Shown here: positions 1 to 7,543 of the stretch, piece by piece
How the letters are laid out: every line of letters starts with the position of its first letter
Position numbering within the stretch: the first letter of the stretch is position 1
Assembly (NCBI RefSeq): GCF_900608595.1
Contig: NZ_UWYY01000015.1
Span: 124,001 to 188,000 of the forward strand
DNA length: 64,000 nucleotides
Reading direction: 5' to 3'
Origin: Promicromonospora panici
Lineage (GTDB): Bacteria; Actinomycetota; Actinomycetes; Actinomycetales; Cellulomonadaceae
Notes under the pieces: model-generated
The model's database searches: none
What the model was told of the DNA's origin: nothing
Seen by the model: the letters and a program-made list of their open reading frames with translations, nothing else
Program-made: the position numbers and the translations under genes

Positions 1-318
1 CCGCTGATGGTCAGCTACTGGTTCACCGGTCGTCCGATCGACCAGCTCCTCGGGCAGATCTTCCGCTCGGGCTCGTCGTACAACGAGAGCGCCTGGTCCA
101 GCCCGGCGTTCGACGCCGTGCTCGACGACGCGCGCGCCGAGACGAACGACGCCCGGCGGCGGATGCTCTACCAGGACGCCCAGCGGCTGATCGTCGAGGA
201 CGGGGCGGACATGACGCCGATGTTCGGCGACCGGCTCGTGGGGATCTCGCGCGACGTCGTGAACTACGCCGAGTACGGCTTCGAGTTCGACTACCTGTCG
301 ATCGGGTTCCGGAAATGA
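1..318 (+). CDS. Peptide-type ABC transporter substrate-binding protein, C-terminal end (partial)
   Basis: The reading frame is open from the first base and ends with TGA at 316-318, so only about the last 105 residues are present. The tail, with an AWSSPAFD stretch, a helix rich in Ala/Arg (ARAETNDARRRMLYQDAQRL) and a closing beta segment, resembles the C-terminal lobe of family 5 (DppA/OppA) binding proteins. In that family the protein is an exported lipoprotein that hands peptides or other solutes to the DppBC-type permeases. The next gene is exactly such a permease and overlaps it by ATGA, which supports the call. The signal peptide and most of the ligand site lie outside the window, so the substrate cannot be inferred. 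Confidence 0.8.
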   Translation, partial: PLMVSYWFTGRPIDQLLGQIFRSGSSYNESAWSSPAFDAVLDDARAETNDARRRMLYQDAQRLIVEDGADMTPMFGDRLVGISRDVVNYAEYGFEFDYLSIGFRK

Positions 319-1292
319 GCGCCGTGGTCGCCGTCGGGCGACGCGTGCTCATCGCGCTGCTGACGATCGTGCTGGCCTCGTTGTTCGTGTTCCTTGCCGT
401 CCAGGCGCTGCCGGGAGACGTCGCCCGGCAGCTGCTGGGCCAGGACGCGACGCCGGAGGCCGTCGCCGCGCTGCGCGAGACGCTCGGCCTCGACCGGGAC
501 GTCTGGTCCCGGTACGCCGACTGGCTCCTCGGCGCGGTGCGCGGCGACTTCGGCGTCTCCCTGGTGAGCGGGGCGCCGGTCGGCCCCGACCTGCTGACGG
601 CCTTCGGCAACAGCCTGCTGATCGCGGTGCCGGCGGTGCTCGTCGGCATCACCGTGGCGCTTCTCCTCGGCGTCGTCGCCGGGGTCAGGCGCGGCCGGAC
701 GGCGGACACCGCCATCTCCATGACCGCCCTGGTCCTGATGAGCGTGCCCGAGTTCATGATGGCGACGGTGCTCGTGCTGCTGTTCGCGATCGTCTTCCCC
801 GTGCTGCCCGCCGTGGTGCTCCGCGGGCCGGAGGCGACACCGGTCGAGCTGCTGCCGAGCGTCGTGCTGCCCGCTGTCGTCCTGACGCTCGCGATGGCCG
901 CCTACGTGGTGCGCAGCATGCGGTCGTCGACCATCGACGTCATGTCGCGGGAGTTCGTCGTGACGGCCGAGCTGAAGGGGCTCACGCCGCTGCAGGTCGT
1001 CCGGCGGCACGCCCTGCCCAGCGCGCTCCTGCCCGTCCTCGACGTCGTGGCGCTCAACGTCGCGTGGCTGCTCGGGGGCGTCGTGGTCGTCGAGAACGTC
1101 TTCAACTACCCGGGCATGGGCAAGCTCATGATCGAGTCGGTGCACAACCGGGACCTGCCGATGATCGAGGCGATCGCCGTGGTGAGCGCGGCGGTGTACG
1201 TCCTGTGCAACCTCGCGGCGGACATGACGGCGCTCGCGCTCGACCCGAGACTCCGGACGCGACGCCGCACACGAAGCAGGAGATCCGCATGA
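315..1292 (+). CDS. DppB/OppB-type ABC transporter permease
   Basis: 325-residue inner-membrane permease of the dipeptide/oligopeptide (nickel) importer family. An N-terminal membrane helix (LIALLTIVLASLFVFLAV) is followed by the LPGD...LLGQDATPEAVAALRETLGLD segment typical of DppB proteins, then four to five further hydrophobic spans. The cytoplasmic coupling loop (EAA-like, ELKGLTPLQVVRRHALPSAL) lies near residue 218. The start ATG at 315 overlaps the upstream stop as ATGA, implying translational coupling. It pairs with the DppC-type permease that follows. The length and topology are normal for the family. Confidence 0.93.
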   Translation: MSAVVAVGRRVLIALLTIVLASLFVFLAVQALPGDVARQLLGQDATPEAVAALRETLGLDRDVWSRYADWLLGAVRGDFGVSLVSGAPVGPDLLTAFGNSLLIAVPAVLVGITVALLLGVVAGVRRGRTADTAISMTALVLMSVPEFMMATVLVLLFAIVFPVLPAVVLRGPEATPVELLPSVVLPAVVLTLAMAAYVVRSMRSSTIDVMSREFVVTAELKGLTPLQVVRRHALPSALLPVLDVVALNVAWLLGGVVVVENVFNYPGMGKLMIESVHNRDLPMIEAIAVVSAAVYVLCNLAADMTALALDPRLRTRRRTRSRRSA

Positions 1293-2179
1293 CGACGACA
1301 CCTGACGGGCGCAGCTCTCTACGGGGTGCTCTGGGGGGTGCTCTGGGGGGTGCTCTGCGCGGGTCACCGACCCTGGTGGTCGGCCTCGCCCTCGTCACCC
1401 TGCACGTCCTGCTGGCCCTGACCGCGCCGTGGACCACCGGCCACGATCCGGTCGTGACCGACTCGGGCGACGTGCTGTCCGGGCCGACGGCGGCGCACTG
1501 GCTCGGCACCGACCAGTACGGCCGCGACATCCTCTCCCGCGTGCTCCACGGTGGCCGGTACGCGCTGGCCGTCACGGGGCTCGCCACGACCGTCGCCGTG
1601 GCCGCCGGCACGGTGATCGGGTGCTTCACCGCCTACGCCGACAACTGGCTCGACGAGGTGGTGATGCGCGTCATGGACGCCCTCCTGAGCATCCCGACGG
1701 TCCTGGCGCTGCTCGTCGTCGTGACCGTGCTCGACCCGGACCTGTGGGTGGTCGTCCTCGCCATCACCGTCGTCTACACGCCTGCGGTGACGCGCGTCGT
1801 GCGCGGTGCCGCGCGCGCCGTCATCACGCAGGACTACGTCACCGCGGCGCGCGCCCGCGGCGAGCGTGCGCCGAGCATCGTGTTCCGCGAGATCCTCCCG
1901 AACGTGCTCGACGTCGTCCTCGTCGAGCTCGCGATGCGCGCCTCGTGGGTGGTGCTGCTCGTCGCCACGCTCTCGTTCCTCGGCTTCGGCGCCAACCCTC
2001 CGACCCCCGACTGGGGACTCATGGTGGAGGAGAACCGCACGGCCCTCACGGTCGTCCCACTCGGCACGATCGCGCCCGTCGTCGCACTCGCGACCCTGGT
2101 CGTCGGGCTGAACCTGAGCGCCGACGGGCTGAGCAAACGTCTCGGCGTCGACCGAGCGCAGCAGGGAGCCGCCGCATGA
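1289..2179 (+). CDS. DppC/OppC-type ABC transporter permease
   Basis: The second permease of the peptide-type importer, about 296 residues. The start is placed at ATG 1289, which overlaps the preceding stop (ATGA); the same frame is open further upstream but only as a shadow of dppB. The N-terminus carries the glycine/alanine/leucine repeat GALGGALGGAL before the first membrane helix. Family hallmarks are HWLGTDQYGRDILSRVLHGGR after the first helix and the coupling loop TAARARGERAPSIVFREILPN. About six membrane spans are expected. Repeat length could vary between strains because the N-terminal DNA is an in-frame 12-bp tandem repeat. Confidence 0.93.
   Translation: MTTTPDGRSSLRGALGGALGGALRGSPTLVVGLALVTLHVLLALTAPWTTGHDPVVTDSGDVLSGPTAAHWLGTDQYGRDILSRVLHGGRYALAVTGLATTVAVAAGTVIGCFTAYADNWLDEVVMRVMDALLSIPTVLALLVVVTVLDPDLWVVVLAITVVYTPAVTRVVRGAARAVITQDYVTAARARGERAPSIVFREILPNVLDVVLVELAMRASWVVLLVATLSFLGFGANPPTPDWGLMVEENRTALTVVPLGTIAPVVALATLVVGLNLSADGLSKRLGVDRAQQGAAA
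1325..1357 (+). repeat. 12-bp in-frame tandem repeat in the dppC-like N-terminus
   Basis: The unit GGTGCTCTGGGG occurs 2.75 times in direct succession and encodes Gly-Ala-Leu-Gly repeats just before the first membrane helix of the DppC-type permease. The copies are identical, as in recent slippage. Confidence 0.9.
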
Positions 2180-3939
2180 CCGCCACGGAGCAGGTGGCCC
2201 CGCCGGTCACCGGTGAGCCGATCGTCCGGGTCGAGGACCTCACCATCTCGTACCGCACTGGCTCGTACCGCACCGGCCGCCGTGACGTCCCCGTCGTCAA
2301 GGGCGTGAGCCTCGTGCTCCGGCCCGGACGGGTCCTCGGCCTCGTCGGCGAGTCGGGCAGCGGCAAGTCGACGCTCGCCCGGACGCTCCTGGCGCAGCTG
2401 CGGCCGGGCTCGCGGGTCGTGGGCGGGTCGGTGGTCGTCGACGGGAACGACGTCTTCGCGCTGACGCCGGCCGCACGCCGGGAGCTGCGCGGCGGCACGG
2501 CCGCGCTCGTGGCACAGAACGCCGGGCAGGCGCTGACCCCCTCGATGCGGGTCGGGCGCCAGATCGCGGAGGCGCTCGAGAGCCACGGCCTCGACGCCGG
2601 CGCCGAGCGGGTCCTGGAGCTCGCCAGGCACGTCCGGCTGCCGGACCCGGAGCAGCTGGTCCGGCGCTACCCCCACCAGCTTTCCGGCGGCCAGCAGCAG
2701 CGGGTCGCGATAGCCATGGCGATCGCCGCGCGGCCCCGTGTCCTCGTCCTCGACGAGCCGACGACGGCGCTCGACGTCATCACCCAGCACGCGATCCTCC
2801 GCCTGATCAAGGGGCTCGCGGACGAGCTCGACATGGCGGTGCTCCTCGTGAGCCACGACCTCGGCGTCGTCTCCGCCATGTCGGACGAGACCGCCGTCAT
2901 GACGGACGGGCGGATCGTGGAGCAGCAGCCCGCGAGGGACCTCTTCGCCGCGCCCCGGCACGAGTACACGCGCTCGCTGCTGGCGGCGTCGCCCGCACGG
3001 CTGCGGCCGGCTGCAGTGGTGAACGAGCCTGTCGCGGACGAGCAGCAGGAGATCGTCGTGCGCGCGGAGAACCTGGTCGTGCGCCACCATCGGTCTCTGG
3101 CGCCCGCGGTCAGCGACGTGTCGTTCACGATCGGCGCCCAGGAGACCCTCGCGCTCGTCGGCGAGTCCGGCAGCGGGAAGTCGACGATCGCGGCGGCCCT
3201 CGCGGGCCTCGTGCCGGTCGAGTCGGGCCGGCTCGATCTCACGTCCCCGGACGGGGCGTCGGATCTGAGAACGAGCCCTACTAGGGACCTGACCAGGACT
3301 GCCACGTCCCGGGACACCCAGACGCTGCGCGCCGTGCAGCTGATGTTCCAGAACGCCGACACCTCGTTGAACCCGCGGCGCAGCATCGGCTCGGCGATAG
3401 CACGCCCGCTCAAGCGTTTCGCCGGGCGGCACCCGCGCGCCGGCGTCGGACAGCTGCTCGCCGAGGTCGGCCTGCCGCCGGCATTCGCCTCCCGCCTGCC
3501 CGCTCAGCTCTCCGGCGGCCAGCGACAGCGCGTCGGCATCGCCAGGGCGCTCGCGGCCGGACCCCGGCTGATCATCGCCGACGAGATCACGACGGCGCTG
3601 GACGTCCGGGTGCAGGCCGAGGTCCTGGAGCTGCTCCGGACGCTCAAGGACGAGCAGCAGCTCAGCTGTCTCCTCATCAGCCACGACCTCGCCGTCGTGC
3701 GGAGCGTCGCCGACCGCGTCGCCGTGCTGAACGCCGGCCGGATCGTGGAGATCGGGACGGCCGAGCAGGTGTTCACCGGGCCCAACCATCCCTATACGCG
3801 GCAGCTCATCGACGCGACGCTCGAGCCCGGGGCGGAAGGGCTCGACGAAGCGGTCGAGCAGGTCGCGTGGCGGGACGCGGGCGACGGCTGGATCGACGCG
3901 GGGGACGGGCATCACATCAGGAGGTGGGAGCAGGGATGA
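2176..3939 (+). CDS. Fused DppD-DppF-type ABC transporter ATP-binding protein
   Basis: 587-residue protein carrying both ATPases of the importer in one chain. Domain 1 has Walker A GESGSGKST (residues 58-66), signature LSGGQQQRV (about 169) and Walker B VLVLDEPTTALD (about 189). Domain 2 has Walker A GESGSGKST (about 331), signature LSGGQRQRV (about 444) and Walker B LIIADEITTALD, where the usual DEP is DEI. The H-loops are SHDLGVVS and SHDLAVVR. Start ATG 2176 forms an ATGA overlap with the dppC-like stop. Fused DppDF proteins are common in actinobacteria. The C-terminal stretch after 'YTRQLIDATLEPG' is an acidic tail of unclear role. Confidence 0.94.
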   Translation: MTATEQVAPPVTGEPIVRVEDLTISYRTGSYRTGRRDVPVVKGVSLVLRPGRVLGLVGESGSGKSTLARTLLAQLRPGSRVVGGSVVVDGNDVFALTPAARRELRGGTAALVAQNAGQALTPSMRVGRQIAEALESHGLDAGAERVLELARHVRLPDPEQLVRRYPHQLSGGQQQRVAIAMAIAARPRVLVLDEPTTALDVITQHAILRLIKGLADELDMAVLLVSHDLGVVSAMSDETAVMTDGRIVEQQPARDLFAAPRHEYTRSLLAASPARLRPAAVVNEPVADEQQEIVVRAENLVVRHHRSLAPAVSDVSFTIGAQETLALVGESGSGKSTIAAALAGLVPVESGRLDLTSPDGASDLRTSPTRDLTRTATSRDTQTLRAVQLMFQNADTSLNPRRSIGSAIARPLKRFAGRHPRAGVGQLLAEVGLPPAFASRLPAQLSGGQRQRVGIARALAAGPRLIIADEITTALDVRVQAEVLELLRTLKDEQQLSCLLISHDLAVVRSVADRVAVLNAGRIVEIGTAEQVFTGPNHPYTRQLIDATLEPGAEGLDEAVEQVAWRDAGDGWIDAGDGHHIRRWEQG

Positions 3940-5975
3940 CGGAGGGTATCGACGTCACGGATCGCATCGATGTCAGGGAGCGCTTCGACGTCACCGTACG
4001 TGACGAGTGGATCGAGATGCCCGACGGCGTCCGGCTGCACGCGAGGATCTGGGCGCCGGTCACGGACAGGACCGTCCCGGCCCTGCTGGAGTACCTGCCG
4101 TACCGGCTCGACGACTGGACGGCGCCGCGGGACAGCGAACGTCATCCTTGGTACGCCGCCAGGGGTTACGCGTCGGTCCGGGTCGACATCCGCGGGACGG
4201 GGTCGTCGGACGGCTTCTTCGACGACGAGTACTCGCCGCAGGAGCTCGACGACGGCGAGGCCGTGATCGCGTGGCTCGCCGCCCAGCCATGGTGCTCGGG
4301 CGCCGTCGGCATGTTCGGCATCTCGTGGGGCGGGTTCAACGCTCTGCAGCTCGCGGCCAGGCGCCCGCCGGCGCTGCGCGCGATCGTCACGGTCTGCTCG
4401 ACCGACGACAGGTACGACAACGACGTGCACTACATCGGTGGGGCGGTGCTCGGCATCGACATGGCGGCCTGGGGCGCCACGATGTTCGCGTTCAACGCCC
4501 GGCCGCCCCGGCCGGAGGTCGTGGGGGAGGAGTGGGTCGAGCGCTGGCGCGAACGGCTGGAGCAGCACCGGCCCATGACGCCGACCTGGCTCGCGCACCA
4601 GGAGCGTGACGACTACTGGCGCCACGGCAGCGTCAGCGAGGACTACGACGCCATCGACGCGGCGGTGCTCGCGATCGGCGGGTGGGCAGACCCGTACCGG
4701 GACACGGTCTTCCGCCTCGTGGAGCACCTCTCGGCCCCCGCCAGAGGGATCGTCGGGCCGTGGTCGCACCAGTACCCCGACCGCGGTCTCGCACCGGGGC
4801 CGGCGATCGGGTTCCTCCAGGAGACGCTGCGCTGGTGGGACCGCTGGCTGCGCGGCGTCGACACGGGCGTCGAGGCGGACCCGGCCCTGCGGGCGTGGAT
4901 CAACGACAGCGAGCCGCCCGCCCCGTACTACCGGCAGCGCACGGGCCGGTGGGTCGCCGCCGAGGCGTGGCCCTCGAATGCCACGGAGGGGCGTGTCGTC
5001 CCGCTCACGGTGCTCACGGGGGGAGAGCGGCCGCGTGCGGTCCGTTCGCCCGCGCACACGGGGATCGACGCCGGCCGGTTCTTCCCGTTCGGCAACCGCG
5101 CGGACCTGCCGCCGGACCAGCGGGCGGAGGACGGCCGCTCCGAGTGCTTCGACCTCCCGCTCGACGCCAAGCTGGACGTGCTGGGCAACGTGGAGGTCGA
5201 GCTGTCGCTCGCGAGCGATCGGCCTCGGGCGATCGTCGCGGTGCGGCTGTGCGACGTCGCGCCCGACGGCTCGTCCACGCTCGTCACCCGCGGCGTCCTC
5301 AACCTCGCCAAGCGGCACGGGCGCGACCGCGACGACCTGATGGCGCCCGGTGCTCCCGAGCGGGTGCTGGTGCGCCTCGTGGCGGCGGGCCACTCGTTTC
5401 CCGCGGGCCACCGGCTGCGGGTCGCCGTGTCGACGTCCTACTGGCCGTGGGTGTGGCCGTACCCGGATTCCGCAACGGTCACGATCGACCCGGCCGAGAG
5501 CTTCCTGACCCTGCCGGTCTGGACCCGGCAGGACGACGACGGCGTCCGCTTCGAGCCGCCGGAGCAGGCGCCGCGGCTTCCGGTGCGTTCCCTTCCTGCC
5601 TCGTCCCACCGCCCCGAGCGCCGCGTGCTCCACGACGTCGCGGAGGGCGAGTGGACGCTGGAGGTCGATCCCGGCTACGGGGGCTCCCGCGAGTATCCCG
5701 ACGGGCTGGTCTTCGAGGAGGACAGCCGGGAGCTGTACCGCATCGCCGATGGTGACCCGCTGTCGGCGTCCGCGGAGTCGCGCTGGACCATCACGTTGCG
5801 GAAGGCGCTCTGGCGTGCGCGACTGGAGACGGTCTCGCGGGTGACCGCGACACGGGATGCCTTCCGGGTCGAGAACACCGTGCGAGCGTGGGCGCGTACC
5901 GGCGGGCCCGAGGAGGCCGAGGCGCTCGTCGCCGAGCACACCTTCGACGAGGCCGTTCCGCGGACCTCCGCATGA
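3936..5975 (+). CDS. CocE/NonD-type hydrolase (S15 X-Pro dipeptidyl-peptidase family)
   Basis: 679-residue alpha/beta-hydrolase. The N-terminal half shows MPDGVRLHARIW, then RGYASVRVDIRGTGSSDG, and the nucleophile elbow GISWGG with Ser130. Asp and His of the triad are expected around 'GGWADPYRDTVFRLVEHL' and 'GPWSHQYPDRG'. The C-terminal half is the jelly-roll typical of X-Pro dipeptidyl-peptidases and cocaine esterase. No signal peptide is visible, so it is probably cytoplasmic. The ATGA overlap with the ATPase gene argues that it acts on what the importer brings in, for example peptides or acyl-amino compounds. Family members include peptidases, esterases and amidases, so the substrate is unknown. 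Confidence 0.88.
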   Translation: MTEGIDVTDRIDVRERFDVTVRDEWIEMPDGVRLHARIWAPVTDRTVPALLEYLPYRLDDWTAPRDSERHPWYAARGYASVRVDIRGTGSSDGFFDDEYSPQELDDGEAVIAWLAAQPWCSGAVGMFGISWGGFNALQLAARRPPALRAIVTVCSTDDRYDNDVHYIGGAVLGIDMAAWGATMFAFNARPPRPEVVGEEWVERWRERLEQHRPMTPTWLAHQERDDYWRHGSVSEDYDAIDAAVLAIGGWADPYRDTVFRLVEHLSAPARGIVGPWSHQYPDRGLAPGPAIGFLQETLRWWDRWLRGVDTGVEADPALRAWINDSEPPAPYYRQRTGRWVAAEAWPSNATEGRVVPLTVLTGGERPRAVRSPAHTGIDAGRFFPFGNRADLPPDQRAEDGRSECFDLPLDAKLDVLGNVEVELSLASDRPRAIVAVRLCDVAPDGSSTLVTRGVLNLAKRHGRDRDDLMAPGAPERVLVRLVAAGHSFPAGHRLRVAVSTSYWPWVWPYPDSATVTIDPAESFLTLPVWTRQDDDGVRFEPPEQAPRLPVRSLPASSHRPERRVLHDVAEGEWTLEVDPGYGGSREYPDGLVFEEDSRELYRIADGDPLSASAESRWTITLRKALWRARLETVSRVTATRDAFRVENTVRAWARTGGPEEAEALVAEHTFDEAVPRTSA

Positions 5976-6598
5976 GCGCCGGCCGAACGTCGCGGCAGCG
6001 GCCCGAGGTGCGCCGCGCGATGATCGTCGACGCGGCCCGCCAGGTGCTCGTGCGCGACGGCGTGGCCGCCACCGGGCTGCGTGACATCGCCGCGGCCGCC
6101 GACGTCTCGGTCGGCACCGTGACCTACCACTTCGCGAGCGTCACCGAGATCCTCAACGAGGTGGTGGCGCGCGAGACCGAACGCTTCTACACGTCGATCA
6201 TCGAGCGGGCCGACGCGGAGCCCGACGTCGTCGCGGCGGTGCGGTCGCTCATCGCGCCGTTGTTCGACCCGACCCCCGAGATGCACGACCACTGGCGGCT
6301 CTGGTCCGACTACTGGACCACGACGGCGCATCGCCCCACGCTGTCGGACGACTACCTCGCCCGGATCCGCATCTGGGAGGCGTGCATGGCGAGAACCATC
6401 CGCAGGGGCGTGGAGTCCGGGGTATTCAGGCCGGTCGATCCCGCGGAGACCGCACTCAAGCTCGCGGCTTACAGCGACGGCATAGCGACGCAGCTCGCGC
6501 AGAAGGCGCCCGGTCTCGACGAGGGGCGGGGACTGCGCTGGATGTGGACGTTCCTCGACCACGAGCTGGCGGGAGGCGGCGCGCTGTTCGCCGTATGA
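5972..6598 (+). CDS. TetR/AcrR-family transcriptional regulator
   Basis: 208 residues. The N-terminal helix-turn-helix (about residues 12-60) reads RRAMIVDAARQVL...TGLRDIAAAADVSVGTVTYHF, a standard TetR DNA-binding domain; the rest is the helical ligand-binding domain. Start ATG 5972 overlaps the stop of the hydrolase gene as ATGA, so it is the last cistron of the importer operon. Co-translation suggests it senses an imported solute or hydrolysis product and represses its own operon, whose promoter lies upstream of the window. This role is inferred from position only. Confidence 0.92.
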   Translation: MSAGRTSRQRPEVRRAMIVDAARQVLVRDGVAATGLRDIAAAADVSVGTVTYHFASVTEILNEVVARETERFYTSIIERADAEPDVVAAVRSLIAPLFDPTPEMHDHWRLWSDYWTTTAHRPTLSDDYLARIRIWEACMARTIRRGVESGVFRPVDPAETALKLAAYSDGIATQLAQKAPGLDEGRGLRWMWTFLDHELAGGGALFAV

Positions 6599-6610
6599 GG
6601 TGTGCTTCTG

Positions 6611-7228
6611 CTACGGGTCGGCGGGTGGCCAGGCCGGCCATGCGGCACAGCTCCACCTGGCGCCGTCCCACTCGACGAGGAAGGGCTCGGCGTGGGGTAA
6701 CGGCGCTCCCCAGACGGACGAGCCGAGCGCGCAGAGCTCGCTCAGCGCGACGGTGAGGCCGGCGACGTGGCCGACGACGGCGACGGTCTCGCCCGGGTGT
6801 CGCTGGGCGATGCGTTGCAAGGCCTTTGTCGTCCGGGCCAGGACCTCGTGCCCCGTCTCGCCGTCCGCGACCTGCTCGTTGAGCTCACGCTCGACGACCC
6901 ACGAGCGGAGCACCTCGGCGGTTCGCCGTCGGACGGCTGGATCACCGCTGCCCTCGTGTCGCCCGATGCCGACCTCGACCAGGTCCGGCACGGATTCGAT
7001 CTGGACGCCGGGCGCGGCGGCGAGGAGGCCTGCGGTCTGAAGAGCCCGCAGGGCGGTGCTGGAGTAGACGCGCCGGATCGGTTCGCGGGCCAGGACCCGG
7101 GCAGCCCCGATGGCTTGCTGGCGCCCGTGCTCGGTGAGGGCTGCGTTCGGTAGGGCGCCGGCGAGTGCGGCGGTGACGTTCTCCGACTCGCCGTGCCGCA
7201 GGCACCAGATTCGAACCGGGGCGTCCAT
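6611..7228 (-). CDS. Histidine phosphatase (phosphoglycerate-mutase-like) family protein
   Basis: About 205 residues. The family signature RHGES is near the N-terminus (IWCLRHGESENV), where the first His is the phosphorylated residue. Further motifs are LTEHGRQQAIGAARVL, the Arg-containing VYSSTALRALQTAGLLA, the acidic pair region EVGIGRHEGSGD and the second catalytic His in VVGHVAGLTVALSEL. It is probably a broad-specificity phosphatase. The start is uncertain: ATG 7228 (MDAPVRIW) places the motif close to the N-terminus as usual; a GTG at 7246 is an alternative. It faces the tetR gene convergently with a 12-bp gap. Confidence 0.88.
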   Translation of the reverse strand: MDAPVRIWCLRHGESENVTAALAGALPNAALTEHGRQQAIGAARVLAREPIRRVYSSTALRALQTAGLLAAAPGVQIESVPDLVEVGIGRHEGSGDPAVRRRTAEVLRSWVVERELNEQVADGETGHEVLARTTKALQRIAQRHPGETVAVVGHVAGLTVALSELCALGSSVWGAPLPHAEPFLVEWDGARWSCAAWPAWPPADP

Positions 7229-7543
7229 GTCGTCACGGGTGATCACGTTTCTTCGCCGCCTGGTTGCAGAAGAACTCTCGCGCATGCCGTCGTCGTCCTG
7301 CCGTGGGCCGTCGCCGCCAGGTCGTTCTGAATAGTGTGCCAAGCGGTCGAGTGAGTGTGCCAGGACTTGTAGGAGGTCGACGTGAGTCGTTGACCTCTGA
7401 GGGATCGCCGAGGGCGGTCTCGACTAGCCCTGAAGAGTTATCCACAGATTTCAAATAGGCCATGCAGATCGCACGAACGTTCGAGACAATGGAGGCAGCA
7501 AGGAACAATGATCTAGACAGACGACGGGCGGGGGTGGGGACCG
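7229..7543. other. Intergenic region, divergent between phosphatase and HNH genes
   Basis: About 315 bp with no convincing gene. It contains a perfect TTATCCACA (DnaA-box-type 9-mer) at 7438-7446 and the palindrome CGAACGTTCG at 7474-7483. A GGGGGTGGGGA stretch directly before GTG 7544 serves as ribosome-binding site for the HNH gene. Confidence 0.5.

Noticed and set aside
1834..3915. 693-codon minus-strand frame
   Set aside because: Mirror of the double ABC ATPase; no recognisable motif.
7474..7483. CGAACGTTCG as an SOS (LexA) box before the HNH gene
   Set aside because: The actinobacterial LexA site needs four bases between GAAC and GTTC; here the halves touch.
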